A stretch of DNA of 64,000 bases, taken from NCBI RefSeq assembly GCF_000008765.1, contig NC_003030.1, positions 232,001-296,000 of the forward strand, written 5' to 3'. A program made the translations under genes and the position numbers. The notes under the pieces were generated by a model. That model saw only the letters and a list, made by a program, of their open reading frames with translations, was not told the DNA's origin and did no database searches. Shown here one piece after another: positions 7,747 through 15,840 of the stretch; positions within the stretch are counted from its first letter, which is position 1, and every line of letters begins with the position of its first letter. The stretch comes from Clostridium acetobutylicum ATCC 824 (GTDB lineage: Bacteria; Bacillota; Clostridia; Clostridiales; Clostridiaceae).

Positions 7747-8747
7747 ATAAACTTTGCAATGCAGCTGGGCCTTCATCCTTTGAAGGAGACGTAAGAGCTA
7801 TCATAAAAAAAGAAATTAAGGCCTTTGTTGATGAGATAAAGGTAGATAGAATGGGCAATATAATAGCACATAAAAAGGGCAGCGGAAAAAAGATAATGCT
7901 GGATGCACATATGGATGAGGTTGGATTTATAATAACATCAATCAATGAAGATGGTACAATAAAATTTGCGTCCATTGGAGGCATTAATGGTAAAATTATA
8001 CCCTCAAAGGTTGTCTATATAGGTGAAAATAAAATTCCAGGAGTGATAGGAATAAAGCCTATACACCTTCAAAGTGCTGAAGAGAGAAAAGGCAGTGCAT
8101 CATATGATAATTGCTTTATAGATATTGGGTCAAAATCTAAAGAGGAAACAAAAAAATATGTGTCATTAGGAGATTATGCTGTATTTTCAACTGAATATGG
8201 TGAATTTGGTGAAGGTTTTATTAAAGCAAAAGCGCTTGATGATAGAGTTGGCTGCGCTGTTTTAATAGAGCTTTTAAAGGAAAATTATGAGTGTGATTTA
8301 TATGCAGTATTTAATGTTCAGGAAGAAGTAGGAGAAAGAGGTGCATATGTATCAGCATTTCAGGTTAGACCTGATATTGGAATTGCCCTTGAGGGGACAG
8401 TATGTGCGGATATGCCTAATGTACCTGAATATTTAAGAGCCACAGAACTCGGAAAAGGGCCTGCTATTTCTATTATGGATAAAAGCAGCATATATAATGA
8501 AGAGATAACATTAGAGTTGATAAAAATAGCTAAAGAAAACAATTTGGCACATCAGATGAGAAAATCAACATCTGGTGGAAATGATGCAGGTGCTATTGCG
8601 TCAACTGGAGAAGGAGCTAAGGTAGCGGCAGTTTCTGTACCATGCAGATATATACATTCCTCTGTTTCAGTTGCGAGTTTAAAAGACATTGAAAATACTA
8701 TAGAGTTATTAAAGAAATATTTATTGAGCTTTAAAGGGGGAAAATAA
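7737..8747 (+). CDS. M42 family metallo-aminopeptidase, copy 2
   Basis: The 336-residue protein starts at an ATG behind GGAGG located inside the end of copy 1. The active site is complete: DAHMDEVG, KALDDRVG, VQEEVGERGA, an Glu ligand in IALEGT (where copy 1 has Asp in AVDVT) and the C-terminal YIHSS histidine. The Glu/Asp exchange at the fourth ligand position is a recognised split in the family and suggests that copies 1 and 2 differ in substrate preference. Both are likely cytosolic and may assemble into mixed TET-like particles. Confidence 0.92.
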   Translation: MLLDKLCNAAGPSSFEGDVRAIIKKEIKAFVDEIKVDRMGNIIAHKKGSGKKIMLDAHMDEVGFIITSINEDGTIKFASIGGINGKIIPSKVVYIGENKIPGVIGIKPIHLQSAEERKGSASYDNCFIDIGSKSKEETKKYVSLGDYAVFSTEYGEFGEGFIKAKALDDRVGCAVLIELLKENYECDLYAVFNVQEEVGERGAYVSAFQVRPDIGIALEGTVCADMPNVPEYLRATELGKGPAISIMDKSSIYNEEITLELIKIAKENNLAHQMRKSTSGGNDAGAIASTGEGAKVAAVSVPCRYIHSSVSVASLKDIENTIELLKKYLLSFKGGK

Positions 8748-8748
8748 T

Positions 8749-9690
8749 ATGGATATGTTGCTAAAAAAAATTCTTGGTACCTTTGGAGTTAGTGGAAGAG
8801 AAAAAGAAATATCGGAAGTTATAAAAGAGGAATTAAATAAATATCCCTGCGAAGTTAGAGAAGATAAACTAGGGAATATTATAGTAAAGCTTGGGTCTGG
8901 AAGAGAAAAAATAATGTTAAGTACGAACATGGATAAGAAGGGGGTAATTACTTATCATATAGAAGAAGACGGTAAAGTTAGAATTGATGCCATAGGAGAT
9001 ATTAAGGCAGATGATATCATAGGTAAAACTGTTGTTTTTAGAAGTGGAATAGAAGGAAAAATAGAGTCTGAGAAGAAAGAAAATAATGAATTTAGAGATA
9101 TTTATGTCAATGTAAATATGGGTAAAAGAGAAGCCGTATTAAAATATATAAGTGAGGGAGAGGCTGCTGAATTTGGTGGTAATACCTTTGCAGATAAAGA
9201 AAATGTAGTTGGCCCATATTTGAGTAATAGAGCAGGATGCTATGCTTTTCTTAAGGTGATTAAGGAGATTAAAAGCATAGACAAAGAAGTGTATTTTGTA
9301 TTTTCTACTCAGGGAAATTTAAATGGTAGGGGAGCTAGAGCGGCTGCTTTTGAAATAGAACCAGATATGTGTATTTCAGTAAATACAGAAAAAGAAGGAG
9401 AAGTAAAGCTTTCTGAAGGCCCTATACTTGTTCTTATGGAGAAGGGACTTATAACTAATTATCATGTAAAAGAACAGATTATTAGTAGTGCTGAAAAAGC
9501 TCAGATAAAACTTCAAAGATGTGTTTCTAGTGAAAGTAGTGATGGAAGCGTGGTACATAAGGAGGTAGGCGGAATAAAAACAGGCACCATAGCGCTTCCT
9601 TGCAAAAATAAAAATGAAACAAATGAGACTATAAGTTTAAATGATGTGGATGATTTAGTTAAGTTACTACAATACATTGTAAAGAAGTAA
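8749..9690 (+). CDS. M42-like pseudopeptidase, copy 3, without metal ligands
   Basis: The 313-residue protein keeps the M42 fold signature from end to end, but active-site positions have changed. AHMDE reads STNMDKK (His to Asn, Glu to Lys). The ALDDR block reads YLSNR (metal Asp lost). The QEEVGERG block reads QGNLNGRG (both Glu lost). The D/E ligand of the next strand reads ISVNTE. The C-terminal His is replaced in CKNKNET. The frame is intact, with an ATG right after the copy 2 stop, so it is not a decayed gene. I infer a structural or regulatory subunit of the peptidase complex made by copies 1 and 2. Catalysis by this chain alone is very unlikely. Confidence 0.85.
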   Translation: MDMLLKKILGTFGVSGREKEISEVIKEELNKYPCEVREDKLGNIIVKLGSGREKIMLSTNMDKKGVITYHIEEDGKVRIDAIGDIKADDIIGKTVVFRSGIEGKIESEKKENNEFRDIYVNVNMGKREAVLKYISEGEAAEFGGNTFADKENVVGPYLSNRAGCYAFLKVIKEIKSIDKEVYFVFSTQGNLNGRGARAAAFEIEPDMCISVNTEKEGEVKLSEGPILVLMEKGLITNYHVKEQIISSAEKAQIKLQRCVSSESSDGSVVHKEVGGIKTGTIALPCKNKNETNETISLNDVDDLVKLLQYIVKK

Positions 9691-9717
9691 AGTTGAGTGT
9701 AAAATTACATTAGGGGC

Positions 9718-9780
9718 AAGAAAGCCTACAAAAAGGAAATTTAATTAATAGATTTCCTGAGTTAGGCTTTCTTAGTTTTA
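9718..9780 (+). terminator. Terminator of the M42 unit
   Basis: Outer arms AAGAAAGCCTA (9718-9728) and TAGGCTTTCTT (9763-9773) enclose an inner GGAAAT/ATTTCC helix, followed by AGTTTTAT. Confidence 0.75.
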
Positions 9781-9802
9781 TAAAATAAAAGGGGTGGCGT
9801 AA

Positions 9803-10630
9803 TTGAAAAAAGCAGCAGTACTTGGACCTAAGGGGACTTTTAGCGAATTTGCAGTTAAAGAGTATAAAAATAAAATTGATAATAATATTGAGATGATATT
9901 TTGTTCAACAATATCAAAAGTAGTTAAGGCTGCAGAAGAGGAGTGTGACATAGCTATAATACCTATTGAAAATACTTTAGATGGTTTTGTACAAGTTACA
10001 CTTGATTTGTTAAGTAAAACTAATCTTAATATAATTTATGAGCTTGTTTTGCCAATACAATTCGCTTTTGCAGCTAATAGCAAAATGGAAGAAGTTCAGA
10101 GGGTCTATGCTCAATTTAAAACTCAAGGTCAATGTTGTGAATTTTTAGAGAAACACGATGAGTTTAAAATAATTACAACAGAGAGCAATGGACAATCCCT
10201 AAAAAAACTAAAAGAAGGTGTATTAGGTGAAGGGGCTATAGTTCCTGCATATGCTGTTAAAGGAACTAACAAATTTAAATGCAATATTAATAATGTCACT
10301 GACTCAGAGGGAAATGAGACAAGATTCATAGTACTATCAAAAGAAAAAGTTCAGTATGAAGGTAAGGGTTATTATAAAACAGGCATAATAATTTCAGATG
10401 CGAATGCAGACAAGCCAGGAACATTGTGGAGGGTACTAAATGAATTTTCAGTAAGAGATATAAATCTTACATCAATAATATCTAGGCCAACTAAAAAAGG
10501 ACTTGGACAATATTATTTTTTCATTGAGGTTGATGGATGCTATTTCAAGGACAATAGATTAAATGAAGCTGTAGAGGCGATAAAACATCATAGTGTTGTA
10601 AAAGTAGTAGGTACTTATTATAAAATATAA
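9803..10630 (+). CDS. pheA: Prephenate dehydratase
   Basis: PheA converts prephenate to phenylpyruvate in phenylalanine synthesis. The 275-residue protein starts at a TTG behind GGGGTGG. The catalytic periplasmic-binding-like domain (about 1-185) shows GPKGTFSE, PIENTLDG and the conserved Thr-Arg-Phe in NETRFIVL. The C-terminal ACT domain (about 195-275) carries the phenylalanine-sensing block (KPGTLWRVLNEF, INLTSIISRP), so feedback inhibition by Phe is expected. It is a stand-alone monofunctional form with no chorismate mutase domain. It forms its own transcription unit between two terminators. Confidence 0.95.
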   Translation: MKKAAVLGPKGTFSEFAVKEYKNKIDNNIEMIFCSTISKVVKAAEEECDIAIIPIENTLDGFVQVTLDLLSKTNLNIIYELVLPIQFAFAANSKMEEVQRVYAQFKTQGQCCEFLEKHDEFKIITTESNGQSLKKLKEGVLGEGAIVPAYAVKGTNKFKCNINNVTDSEGNETRFIVLSKEKVQYEGKGYYKTGIIISDANADKPGTLWRVLNEFSVRDINLTSIISRPTKKGLGQYYFFIEVDGCYFKDNRLNEAVEAIKHHSVVKVVGTYYKI

Positions 10631-10640
10631 AAAATTATTT

Positions 10641-10684
10641 TGCCTTAAAGGAATACAACTATCTCTTCTTTTAAGGCATTTTTA
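10641..10684. terminator. Bidirectional terminator between pheA and the TerC gene
   Basis: TGCCTTAAA (10641-10649) pairs with TTTAAGGCA (10670-10678); T-rich and A-rich flanks are present on both sides between convergent genes. Confidence 0.75.
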
Positions 10685-10695
10685 ATTATTATAAT

Positions 10696-11520
10696 CTATG
10701 TTTTATCTTTTAATACTGAAAATATAATGCTTAAAGCCAAAATCACGAATATTATTAGTAGAGATAAAATTATAGGTATCTCTATATGGAAGAATAAAAT
10801 TCCAAGTTTAATTCCAGTGAAAATAAGTATAAAGGCTACACCAAATTTAACATACTGAAACTTATTGTGTATTCTTTCTAAAAGAAAGTACATAGAACGA
10901 AGACCCAAGATAGCAAATATATTTGAAGTATAAACTATAAAGGGATTTGTAGTGATAGAAAAAATTGCAGGTATGGAATCCACAGCAAATAGCAGATCAG
11001 AACCTTCAATTAAAACTAGTATTGGAAGTAGGGGAGTTGCAAAAAGAACTCCATTTCTTTTTAATAAAAACTTATCTCCATCGCTTTCATTTGTTATAGG
11101 AATAAACTTAGAAACTAATTTAAAAAAGAAGCTATTTTGGTAATTGTTATTTGAGTGCTCTTTATCTAGTAGCATTTTTATACCACTTACTATGAGAAGG
11201 ATGCCAAAAAAATAAAGTATCCAATGGAATTTATCCACTACAGCAACACCGAGAAGTATAAATACCAAACGAAGCAGCATGGCTCCAAATATTCCATAGC
11301 TTAAAATTCTTTTTTGCTGAAAGTCTGTTAGAGAGAAACTTTCGAATATTATCAAGAATAGAAAAAGATTATCTAGACTTAAACTTAGCTCAATAACATA
11401 ACCGCCTAAAAACTCTAAAGCACTTTGTTTTCCTGTGAAGAAATATACACCAAGGTTAAAAGCCAAAGCAACTAGTATCCATAGTATAACGTGTTTTAAA
11501 GCTTTTTTTGTATCTATAAT
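10696..11520 (-). CDS. TerC family integral membrane protein (probable AUU start)
   Basis: TerC proteins are polytopic membrane proteins linked to metal (often manganese) efflux or metalation and to tellurite resistance. Family motifs are clear: IELSLSLDNLFLFLIIF and GSDLLFAVDSIPAIFSIT, with about eight helices. The first standard start is a TTG at 11466, but it would begin in the middle of the first conserved helix and has no ribosome binding site. Upstream codons in the same frame encode the expected family N terminus (IIDTKKALKHVILWILVALA). An AGAAGG site lies 6 nt before an ATT codon at 11520; a CTG at 11526 is too close to it. I therefore place the start at ATT. Confidence 0.75.
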   Translation of the reverse strand: MIDTKKALKHVILWILVALAFNLGVYFFTGKQSALEFLGGYVIELSLSLDNLFLFLIIFESFSLTDFQQKRILSYGIFGAMLLRLVFILLGVAVVDKFHWILYFFGILLIVSGIKMLLDKEHSNNNYQNSFFFKLVSKFIPITNESDGDKFLLKRNGVLFATPLLPILVLIEGSDLLFAVDSIPAIFSITTNPFIVYTSNIFAILGLRSMYFLLERIHNKFQYVKFGVAFILIFTGIKLGILFFHIEIPIILSLLIIFVILALSIIFSVLKDKT

Positions 11521-11639
11521 ATTCAGCCTTCTTTCTTATTCATAGTTTACAAGGGATTAATTCAAAATAGTGTGATTATTGAGTTATTATAATTGATAAC
11601 TGGATAAAAAAATAGTAAAATTGAAGCAAGAGTATGAGC

Positions 11640-12239
11640 TTAAAGTGTTTTCTTAAGCACAGATTTTAATTTTATCCAATCTTCTTCATACATTTTTCTA
11701 AACTCGTCGTTTTGATTATAAGTCAATGAGGACGGATGATACATAGGGAAAATTGTACAGCTAAAATCATCACTGTGAACGGGAGTTCCATGACATTCGC
11801 CTATGGCTTTAAAGTTTGTTAACCTTTTAAGAGGAACATTTCCTAAAGTTATTATTATCTTTGGTTTTACAATTGAGATTTCTTCATCTAAGATTTCTCT
11901 AAATAAATTTATTTCAGATGTTTTAGGCGGTCTATTACTTATAGTAGTCTTACCATTCTTTGAAGTTTTTATTTTTATAGGTCTAAAAAAACATGTATTT
12001 GTTATTCTTACATTACTTCTTTCTACGCCTATAGAGTTAAGGTACTTTTCAAAGTTTTTGCCCGCTACACCAACAAAGGGTTTTCCGCTTTCAACCTCGG
12101 ATTTACCAGGGGCTTCTCCAACAAACATTATGTCACAAGGTATAGGACCATCTCCTGTTATAAAGCCACCAGTAGCCTCTTCTTTATAATTATTTGCTAT
12201 AGTTTCTATTTTGTTTTTTAGAAATTGTAAATTATTCAT
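11640..12239 (-). CDS. Uracil-DNA glycosylase superfamily protein (family 4-like)
   Basis: The 199-residue protein should remove uracil (or a related damaged base) from DNA. It has the GEAPG block of family 4/5 enzymes with the following GKPFVGVAGKNF, the NTCFFRP segment and the C-terminal HPSSL active-site loop. Family 4 enzymes usually bind a [4Fe-4S] cluster through an N-terminal C-x2-C and two later cysteines. Here the N-terminal pair is absent (only one Cys, at about 35), so no cluster is expected. The insert KTSKNGKTTISNRPPK is lysine-rich and may contact DNA. It is a single gene with an A/G-rich ribosome binding site. Confidence 0.8.
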   Translation of the reverse strand: MNNLQFLKNKIETIANNYKEEATGGFITGDGPIPCDIMFVGEAPGKSEVESGKPFVGVAGKNFEKYLNSIGVERSNVRITNTCFFRPIKIKTSKNGKTTISNRPPKTSEINLFREILDEEISIVKPKIIITLGNVPLKRLTNFKAIGECHGTPVHSDDFSCTIFPMYHPSSLTYNQNDEFRKMYEEDWIKLKSVLKKTL

Positions 12240-12363
12240 ATAAGGTGCTCCTAACTAAAGTTAAATTTTAATGTTGCATAAATTAAGATTCTTATATATT
12301 GTACCAAATAATAGAGTGAAAAATAACGTATAAATCTAAAATTGATTAGGAAGGTGAAGTAAA

Positions 12364-13215
12364 ATGAAAAAAATGGTATTGATATCATTAGCAGCAGCAT
12401 CATTAATAACACTCTCAGCGTGTACAGCTAAGAGTAACAATTCAAGCACGAGTAGTAGTAATTCAGCTTCAAATAAGACTAAAGCAAGTAGTAAAAATAC
12501 ATCTTCATCTAGTGGTAATAGTAAACTAAAATCTGAAGGGACAAGTACAAATACAAATACAACTTCAAACGGTGATTATGTCATAAGTGATGTAAGTAGT
12601 TGGAATCATCCTGTTAAGAATATTTTTGGAAGAGAAGCTATTAAAATAAATAAAGTTGTTTTACAGAATAACAAGACCTATCCTGTATTCTATGTAACTT
12701 TAAGTAAAGAATTGAATGCAGAAAACAAGGCTTACTATACAAAACTTATGAAGGAAATTGCCTTGGCTAATGGATATTGGGATTATGAAGTAATAGATAG
12801 TAGTAAGGGAGCAGATATAAAAGTTAAATGTAAAAATAAAAATGCTATTGAATCTATAACTTACAACAAGGATAGCAACTATTTTACAGTCAGCAGTGCA
12901 CAAGTGCTCTCAAAGGAACAGGAACTTGTAAATTATCTTACTAGCAATGTAAGTGAAGTGAAAAGTTTTGTGGATGTACACGCTAATAACACAACGTCTA
13001 AAGCATCCATATATGTTGAAAGGTATCCTGATGAGACCTCAACTAATACATACGAAAAAAGCTATTACATAATTTATGTGGGTGAGGCTTTTTCAGATCA
13101 TACAGTTAATACCTATAGGTTTGCTATAAATAAAGATACAAATGAAATATTATATTATGATACAGCAAATGACAAATATGAAACTTTAGCAGAGTGGAGA
13201 AGTAGTAAAAAATAA
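12364..13215 (+). CDS. Secreted lipoprotein of unknown function
   Basis: The signal peptide ends in lipobox LSAC (Cys20), so the 283-residue product should be lipid-anchored outside the cell. A Ser/Asn/Thr low-complexity spacer (about 22-70) is followed by a globular part. The globular part has a possible repeat of two alpha-beta units (YPVFYVTLSKELNAENKAYYTKLM and the later YYIIYVGEAFSDHTVN block). AGGAAGGTG precedes the ATG. I do not recognise the domain. It stands alone between the uracil glycosylase (divergent) and its own terminator. Confidence 0.7.
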   Translation: MKKMVLISLAAASLITLSACTAKSNNSSTSSSNSASNKTKASSKNTSSSSGNSKLKSEGTSTNTNTTSNGDYVISDVSSWNHPVKNIFGREAIKINKVVLQNNKTYPVFYVTLSKELNAENKAYYTKLMKEIALANGYWDYEVIDSSKGADIKVKCKNKNAIESITYNKDSNYFTVSSAQVLSKEQELVNYLTSNVSEVKSFVDVHANNTTSKASIYVERYPDETSTNTYEKSYYIIYVGEAFSDHTVNTYRFAINKDTNEILYYDTANDKYETLAEWRSSKK

Positions 13216-13223
13216 TAGAGATT

Positions 13224-13259
13224 AAGGGGGCACTGTAAATTTAAGTAAGCTCCCTTTTT
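13224..13259 (+). terminator. Terminator of the lipoprotein gene
   Basis: AAGGGGGC (13224-13231) pairs with GCTCCCTT (13249-13256, one G-T pair) and is followed by TTTC. Confidence 0.7.
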
Positions 13260-13339
13260 CACATAGTAAACTAGTCTTATAAAACATATAACTTATGTAT
13301 AAAATAATTCATATTAGAATTTTAATAGGAGTGATTTTT

Positions 13340-14473
13340 ATGAAAGTACCAATCATAATGACACCAGGACCTACAAGCGTAAGAGAAAATGTTAGATTAA
13401 GTAGGGCTGAGAAAACAACAAATCCAGACTTAGATATGGATTTTTATGATTTTTACAAAAAAACTACAGAAAAAATAGGTAAATTCTTAAAAACGAAAAA
13501 TGAAGTTAGAATTCTATCAGGAGAAGGTATATTAGGACTTGAAGCTGCTTGTGCATCTCTGACTGAAAAAGGTGATAGAGTTTTAGTTATAGAAAATGGT
13601 ATATTTGGAGAAGGCTTTGCGGATTTTGTAAAGATGTATGGAGGAGAACCGTTTTTCTTCAGAGGGAATAAAAAGTGCAGCATAAATATAGAAGAATTGG
13701 AGAGGTTTCTAGATAGTGACAGTGAGTTCAAATATGCTACTGTTGTCCACTGTGATACACCTTCTGGAATGTTAAATAATGTAGGTGCAATATGCAAGCT
13801 TCTTAAGAAAAAAGGAATAATGACAGTTGTGGACAGTGTATCTGCTATGGGAGGAGAAGAATTAAAGGTTGATGAATGGGATATAGATATAGTTATTGGA
13901 GGTTCTCAAAAATGTATATCTGCGCCCCCAGGACTTACAATTGTAAGTATAAGCGACGATGCTTTTAGTGCTATGAAAAATAGGAAGACTCCAATAGCAT
14001 CCTTTTATTGCAATTTACTTGTATGGGAAGATTATTATAATAAAAAATGGTTTCCATATACTCCCCCAATAAGTGACATAGTTGCGCTTAGAAAAGCCGT
14101 TGAAAATATTCTAGAAGAAAAGGATATAATAGCTAGACATGATAAGATTGCATCTGCTACTAGAGCGGCAGTTGTACTTGGAGGATTAGAAATATATATA
14201 GAGGATGGTTTTTCAAATACAGTTACAGTAATCAAGGTTCCTCATGGAATGAATGATGATAAAATATTGAGCTATATGAAAGAAAATTATAATGTGATGA
14301 TAGCTGGGGCTTTTGATTATCTTAAGGGTAAGGTATTAAGGATAGGACACATGGGTGAAAATGCTTATGTAGATAAAGTGAGTTATACTTTGTTTGCGCT
14401 TCAGAGAACCTTAGAGCATTATGGATTTGAGTTTAAACGTGATATGGTTAAGGTATTTTTAGAAAAAGTGTGA
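13340..14473 (+). CDS. PLP-dependent class V aminotransferase (alanine/serine-glyoxylate type)
   Basis: The frame runs up to 13295, but the ATG at 13340 has TAGGAGTG at good spacing and gives the family N terminus MTPGPTSV. Blocks typical of the alanine-glyoxylate, serine-glyoxylate and PucG group are visible: LSGEGILGLEAA, the DTPSGMLN segment, VVDSVSAMGGEEL with the cofactor-binding Asp, and GGSQKCIS with the Schiff-base lysine. About 377 residues, cytosolic. Genes of this group were long mislabelled as a small hydrogenase subunit. The real substrate pair cannot be read from the sequence. It is monocistronic. Confidence 0.85.
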   Translation: MKVPIIMTPGPTSVRENVRLSRAEKTTNPDLDMDFYDFYKKTTEKIGKFLKTKNEVRILSGEGILGLEAACASLTEKGDRVLVIENGIFGEGFADFVKMYGGEPFFFRGNKKCSINIEELERFLDSDSEFKYATVVHCDTPSGMLNNVGAICKLLKKKGIMTVVDSVSAMGGEELKVDEWDIDIVIGGSQKCISAPPGLTIVSISDDAFSAMKNRKTPIASFYCNLLVWEDYYNKKWFPYTPPISDIVALRKAVENILEEKDIIARHDKIASATRAAVVLGGLEIYIEDGFSNTVTVIKVPHGMNDDKILSYMKENYNVMIAGAFDYLKGKVLRIGHMGENAYVDKVSYTLFALQRTLEHYGFEFKRDMVKVFLEKV

Positions 14474-14487
14474 GGTAAATCGATACT

Positions 14488-14530
14488 AAAGCGACACAAT
14501 GGATTATATAATTCTATTTTGTCGTTTTTA
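14488..14530 (+). terminator. Likely terminator after the aminotransferase
   Basis: AAAGCGACA-CAA (from 14488) pairs with TTTTGTCG-TTT around 14517-14527, with one mismatch and a T-rich end. Confidence 0.6.
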
Positions 14531-14601
14531 ATTTATACAAAATATGAGATAATAGTTTGTATAAATGCAAGGTTAATTATAATCTAAAAGGTGGTGCACA
14601 T

Positions 14602-15354
14602 ATGAAATTAATTTCGTGGAATGTAAATGGCTTAAGAGCTTGTATAACAAAAGGTTTCTTAGATTACTTTAAAGAAGTGGATGCAGATGTATTTTGTCTT
14701 CAAGAAACTAAAATTCAAGAAGGGCAAGTTGAGCTAGAGCTGCCTGGATATTATGATTTTTGGAATTATGCTGAGAAAAAAGGGTACTCCGGTACTGCTA
14801 TATTCACTAAGAAAAAGCCTATAAGCTATAGTTATGGAATAAATGAAGAGAAACACGATAAGGAAGGAAGAGTTATAACACTTGAATTTGAGGATTTCTA
14901 TATGGTTACTGTTTACACTCCAAATTCTAAAGAAAAGTTAGCAAGACTGGAATATAGAATGGAGTGGGAGGATAGTTTTAGAAATTACCTCAAAGCATTG
15001 GACGAAAAGAAACCAGTTATTGTTTGTGGTGATATGAATGTTGCTCATACAGAAATAGATCTTAAGAATCCAAAAACAAATACAAAAAATGCCGGTTTTA
15101 GTCCAGAGGAAAGGAGTAAATTCACAGAGCTTTTAGAAGCTGGATTTATAGACACATATAGATACTTTTATCCAGATAAAGAAGGGATTTATTCTTGGTG
15201 GTCATATAGATTTAAAGCTAGAGAAAAGAATGCCGGATGGCGTATAGATTATTTTTGTACTTCAGAAAGATTGAAAGATAAGCTTGTAAGTGCTGATATT
15301 CATACTGAGGTTATGGGATCAGACCATTGTCCTGTTGAGCTTGTTATAAAATAG
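14602..15354 (+). CDS. exoA: Exodeoxyribonuclease III / AP endonuclease
   Basis: The enzyme cuts DNA at abasic sites and degrades 3' ends in base-excision repair. The ATG at 14602 after AAGGTGGTG is preferred over the frame opening at 14557 because it yields the canonical MKLISWNVNGLRA start. The 250-residue chain has all Mg-binding and catalytic motifs: LQETKIQ, the GDMNVAH block, RIDYF and the final GSDHCPV. It is the ExoA/Xth type with the WRIDYFC signature. It forms a single unit with its own terminator. Confidence 0.95.
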   Translation: MKLISWNVNGLRACITKGFLDYFKEVDADVFCLQETKIQEGQVELELPGYYDFWNYAEKKGYSGTAIFTKKKPISYSYGINEEKHDKEGRVITLEFEDFYMVTVYTPNSKEKLARLEYRMEWEDSFRNYLKALDEKKPVIVCGDMNVAHTEIDLKNPKTNTKNAGFSPEERSKFTELLEAGFIDTYRYFYPDKEGIYSWWSYRFKAREKNAGWRIDYFCTSERLKDKLVSADIHTEVMGSDHCPVELVIK

Positions 15355-15375
15355 ACTTTTTTAGTATAGAGATGA

Positions 15376-15416
15376 TAAGGTGTTTGATCCAAAGTAGATT
15401 AAACACCTTATTTTAA
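15376..15416 (+). terminator. Terminator of exoA
   Basis: TAAGGTGTTT (15376-15385) and AAACACCTTA (15401-15410) pair perfectly and are followed by TTTTAATT. Confidence 0.8.
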
Positions 15417-15453
15417 TTATAATTTATATTTTTTAGTTAACGCTAAAAGTCTT

Positions 15454-15687
15454 TCAACTTAATAGCTTAACGTCAACAATTGACATAAAGATAAGGACTA
15501 ATAAAACTATATATGTTAATAATAAGAATATTATTATTGAGGATACATAGAGGTCCTTATAGAAAATATCTTGATTTGCTCAACCATTTAATGGGTATTT
15601 ATTATAAATAGTAGAGGTAATAAACATTACAACGGTATGTATAATAACCAAAATTATAAAAGAGTTAGCAATTCTAAAATTTTTAAG
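15454..15687 (-). pseudogene. Broken two-TM small membrane protein frame
   Basis: The 486 bases between exoA and the methyltransferase have no intact gene. On the minus strand, TAGGAGGGG (15692-15700) is followed by a frame of about 78 codons with only one stop. It encodes two hydrophobic helices (NSFIILVIIHTVVMFI and later SIIIFLLLTYIVLLVLIFM) joined by a polar loop. The frame is interrupted by a single TGA (15565-15567) after NKYPLNG, and the codon at the expected start is CTT, directly after a TAA. A good ribosome binding site plus two coherent membrane helices suggests a recently inactivated small membrane protein gene. The family is not recognised. Confidence 0.45.
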
Positions 15688-15840
15688 TTAACCCCTCCTA
15701 AAAAATAGATTGTAAATTATTATCGCCATTTATAAATTTGAAACATGTTCCATGGAGTTTTGGGTAAAAAAAATTAAGTTTTACTATGCATGGGCTATAT
15801 GAGATAATAAAGAATATAAAACAAAAAAGGAGAATAAAAA

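Noticed and set aside
15454-15687. Selenocysteine reading of the in-frame TGA
   Set aside because: No SECIS-like stem is evident after the TGA, the context is hydrophobic membrane helices and not a redox site, and the start codon is also missing.
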